From positions 1 through 7,811 of the forward strand of contig JAFGID010000066.1 in NCBI GenBank assembly GCA_016929735.1: a stretch of 7,811 bases of DNA. Direction: 5' to 3'. Each line of letters opens with the position of its first letter. Within the stretch, counting starts at the first letter, position 1. The DNA is from Ignavibacteriales bacterium (lineage in GTDB: Bacteria; Bacteroidota; Ignavibacteria; Ignavibacteriales; Melioribacteraceae). The position numbers and the translations under genes were made by a program. The notes under the pieces were generated by a model, which had not been told where the DNA came from, did no database searches, and was given only the letters and a program-made list of their open reading frames with translations. Positions 6,495 through 7,811 of this stretch are shown here, piece by piece.

Positions 6495-7523
6495 ATGAAA
6501 AAAATAAAATATATCTTGTTGATGGTTTCTATTTTGTCAATATGTAATTTGTATTCTCAAACATTGTCAAAAACAGGAACTACTGCTGCACAATTTTTAA
6601 AGATACCTGTTGGTCCAAGAGCAATAGCGATGGGAGGTGCTTTTACAGCAACTGCTAACGATATCTCAGCAATATACTGGAATCCAGCTGGATTAGCCAC
6701 TAAAAATTCCGGCGAAGCTGGTTTCAATCATATAAATTGGTTTGCTGATATTGATTATGATTTTGCAGGTGTCTCTACGTATATTGACGGAATAGGAACA
6801 ATAGGTGCATTTGTATCAGTGCTTACAACAGAAGATATGATGGTTAGAACTTTAGAAAGACCGGAAGGAACTGGTGAGTATTTTTCGTTTGGTGATTTGG
6901 CAATTGGTATAAGCTACGCGAGAAATTTAACTGATAATTTTTCTATTGGTTTTAATGCTAAATATATTCGTGAGCATATCTGGCATATGTCAGCTGTTGG
7001 TTTTGCAGTGGACATTGGTGTACTTTACAAAATTCCAATATTAAATGAGTTTAGACTTGCTGCAAGTATCTCAAACTTTGGAACAAAAATGCAACTTGAT
7101 GGACGTGATATTCTTCTTATACACCAAGCAGGTGCAGGAGATGGAAACTTAATAAATACCAAAGTCGAACTTGATAGTTGGGATTTACCACTTCTTTTCA
7201 GGGTTGGTGTAGCTGCTGACATTATTAAAAATAATACACATCGTCTTACTACAGCTATTGACGCAGTTCATCCAAATGATAACACAGAAAGTCTTAATCT
7301 AGGTTTAGAATATGGTTGGAATGATATTTTCTTCCTTAGAGGTGGGTATCATGCTTTATTTGAAAGGAATACCGAAAAAGGTTTTACACTTGGTGCTGGT
7401 TTAAAATATAGAATCTTCAGTTCAATTTATGCTAAAGTAGATTATGCTTACCAAAATCATGGTCGGCTTACTGCCGGAGAATTTAATGATGTTCATTTCT
7501 TCTCTCTCGGAGTTGAATTCTAA
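6495..7523 (+). CDS. PorV/PorQ-family outer-membrane protein (FadL-like barrel)
   Basis: This protein has 342 residues, about the usual length for the family. A Sec signal peptide (MKKIKYILLMVSILSICNLYS) is probably cut before Gln22. The hallmark lies at 40-68: GPRAIAMGGAF, then DISAIYWNPAGLA, the sequence that marks the PorV/PorQ (UPF0164) group. Further family-like segments are IGFNAKYIREHI (151-162), AVDIGVLY (171-178), ISNFGTKM (192-199), WDLPLLFRVGVA (229-240) and NLGLEYGWNDIFFLRGGY (268-285), all alternating as in barrel strands. It ends in Phe (SLGVEF), as outer-membrane barrels do. In Porphyromonas and Flavobacterium, PorV binds the C-terminal sorting domains of T9SS cargo at the translocon and carries them to the attachment machinery. 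Here the gene follows a likely T9SS cargo gene at 15 bases, so a partner role for that cargo is plausible. It may be a paralogue and not the housekeeping PorV. It is last in the operon and followed by a terminator. Confidence 0.9.
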   Translation: MKKIKYILLMVSILSICNLYSQTLSKTGTTAAQFLKIPVGPRAIAMGGAFTATANDISAIYWNPAGLATKNSGEAGFNHINWFADIDYDFAGVSTYIDGIGTIGAFVSVLTTEDMMVRTLERPEGTGEYFSFGDLAIGISYARNLTDNFSIGFNAKYIREHIWHMSAVGFAVDIGVLYKIPILNEFRLAASISNFGTKMQLDGRDILLIHQAGAGDGNLINTKVELDSWDLPLLFRVGVAADIIKNNTHRLTTAIDAVHPNDNTESLNLGLEYGWNDIFFLRGGYHALFERNTEKGFTLGAGLKYRIFSSIYAKVDYAYQNHGRLTAGEFNDVHFFSLGVEF

Positions 7524-7530
7524 ATAATTT

Positions 7531-7564
7531 AAAGCGGTAATCAAATTTGATTACCGCTTTTTTT
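7531..7564 (+). terminator. Intrinsic terminator closing the three-gene operon
   Basis: A perfect 30-base palindrome (7531-7560) begins seven bases after the PorV-like stop codon. It folds as a 12-bp stem, AAAGCGGTAATC (7531-7542) with GATTACCGCTTT (7549-7560), around an AAATTT loop, and runs into seven T residues (7558-7564). On the opposite strand the hairpin lacks a comparable U-run, so it acts rightward. Confidence 0.93.
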
Positions 7565-7597
7565 ATAATTACATATTATAAATTCCTCAATATTTCT

Positions 7598-7605
7598 TAA
7601 ATTTA
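7598..7605 (+). promoter_or_regulatory. Possible -7 promoter element of the lipoprotein gene
   Basis: TAAATTTA resembles the Bacteroidetes -7 element TAnnTTTG except for its last base. It lies about 30 bases before the ATG at 7636, in the only gap between the terminator and the next gene. I see no convincing -33 TTG, and such patterns occur by chance in AT-rich DNA. A TATAAT at 7564-7569, overlapping the terminator T-run, is an alternative. Confidence 0.2.
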
Positions 7606-7635
7606 CTTCACAAATTATTTTTTAAAGAGTGAAAG

Positions 7636-7811
7636 ATGAAATATTTTAAATTTAATTTATTGTTAATTTTATTATTATTTTTATTTGCTTGTAGTTCAAC
7701 TGAAAATGTTGAAAAATTGCCTACGCAATTAAGCAAACAAGAAAAAATTGATTATCTCAAAAATAATTTCAACAACAAATTATTTTCATTTACAATTCCG
7801 AGAAATTCAAA
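7636..7811 (+). CDS. Putative lipoprotein, 5' part only (cut by window edge)
   Basis: Fifty-eight codons are visible before the window ends with no stop. The N-terminus MKYFKFNLLLILLLFLFAC is a lipoprotein signal peptide: Lys near the start, a Leu/Phe/Ile core, and a lipobox LFAC with Cys19 as the lipidated residue. It is followed by SSTENVEKLPTQLSKQEK, a polar linker without Asp at +2, which suggests export to the outer membrane if the E. coli rule applied; that rule is not reliable in this group. The visible mature part (KIDYLKNNFNNKLFSF) is too short to assign to a family. The start is supported by the signal peptide more than by the weak purine-rich sequence (GAGTGAAAG) just before the ATG. 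It lies after a strong terminator and probably has its own promoter. Its function is unknown. Confidence 0.8.
   Translation, partial: MKYFKFNLLLILLLFLFACSSTENVEKLPTQLSKQEKIDYLKNNFNNKLFSFTIPRNS

Noticed and set aside
6543..6545. Cys17 in the PorV-like signal peptide as a lipobox
   Set aside because: The preceding residues LSI have Ile at -1, which is unfavourable. An LYS/Q cleavage site fits better, and family members are barrels, not lipoproteins.

Overview
The window looks like a stretch of chromosome from an AT-rich, Gram-negative member of the FCB (Bacteroidota/Chlorobiota) superphylum. The signs are a TonB-dependent receptor with an N-terminal carboxypeptidase-regulatory-like domain, a large secreted protein ending in a type IX secretion (T9SS) type-A-like C-terminal domain, and a PorV/PorQ-family outer-membrane protein. 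Two of the signal peptides also appear to be cut just before a glutamine, a habit described for Bacteroidetes (the 'Q-rule'). All three complete genes have clear AGGAG-type Shine-Dalgarno sites, which are uncommon in Bacteroidia and Flavobacteriia. Together with the gene content this makes an Ignavibacteria-like lineage (or a neighbouring FCB phylum) my best guess. That placement is inference and was not tested by any search.

Layout: positions 1-64 hold two overlapping hairpins that look like a small dispersed palindromic element. Positions 65-238 are a very AT-rich untranslated leader. Three genes then run on the + strand with gaps of only 19 and 15 bases: a TonB-dependent outer-membrane receptor (239-3007), a 1150-residue secreted multidomain protein (3027-6479) and a PorV/PorQ-family barrel (6495-7523). 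A strong intrinsic terminator (7531-7564) closes the unit. After a 71-base AT-rich gap a separate gene begins, encoding a lipoprotein cut off by the window edge (7636 onward). No RNA gene, CRISPR array, insertion sequence or minus-strand gene was seen.

How the genes may work together: all three products of the operon are predicted to leave the cytoplasm through Sec. The receptor and the PorV-like protein should sit in the outer membrane. The middle protein carries a T9SS-like sorting domain, and PorV is the known T9SS partner that binds such domains. The simplest reading is a surface-protein module in which the cargo is encoded beside its own PorV-like partner and beside a TonB-dependent transporter with which it may cooperate in binding or importing a substrate, in place of the usual SusD-type lipoprotein. 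The substrate cannot be read from the sequence, and the cooperation is a hypothesis.
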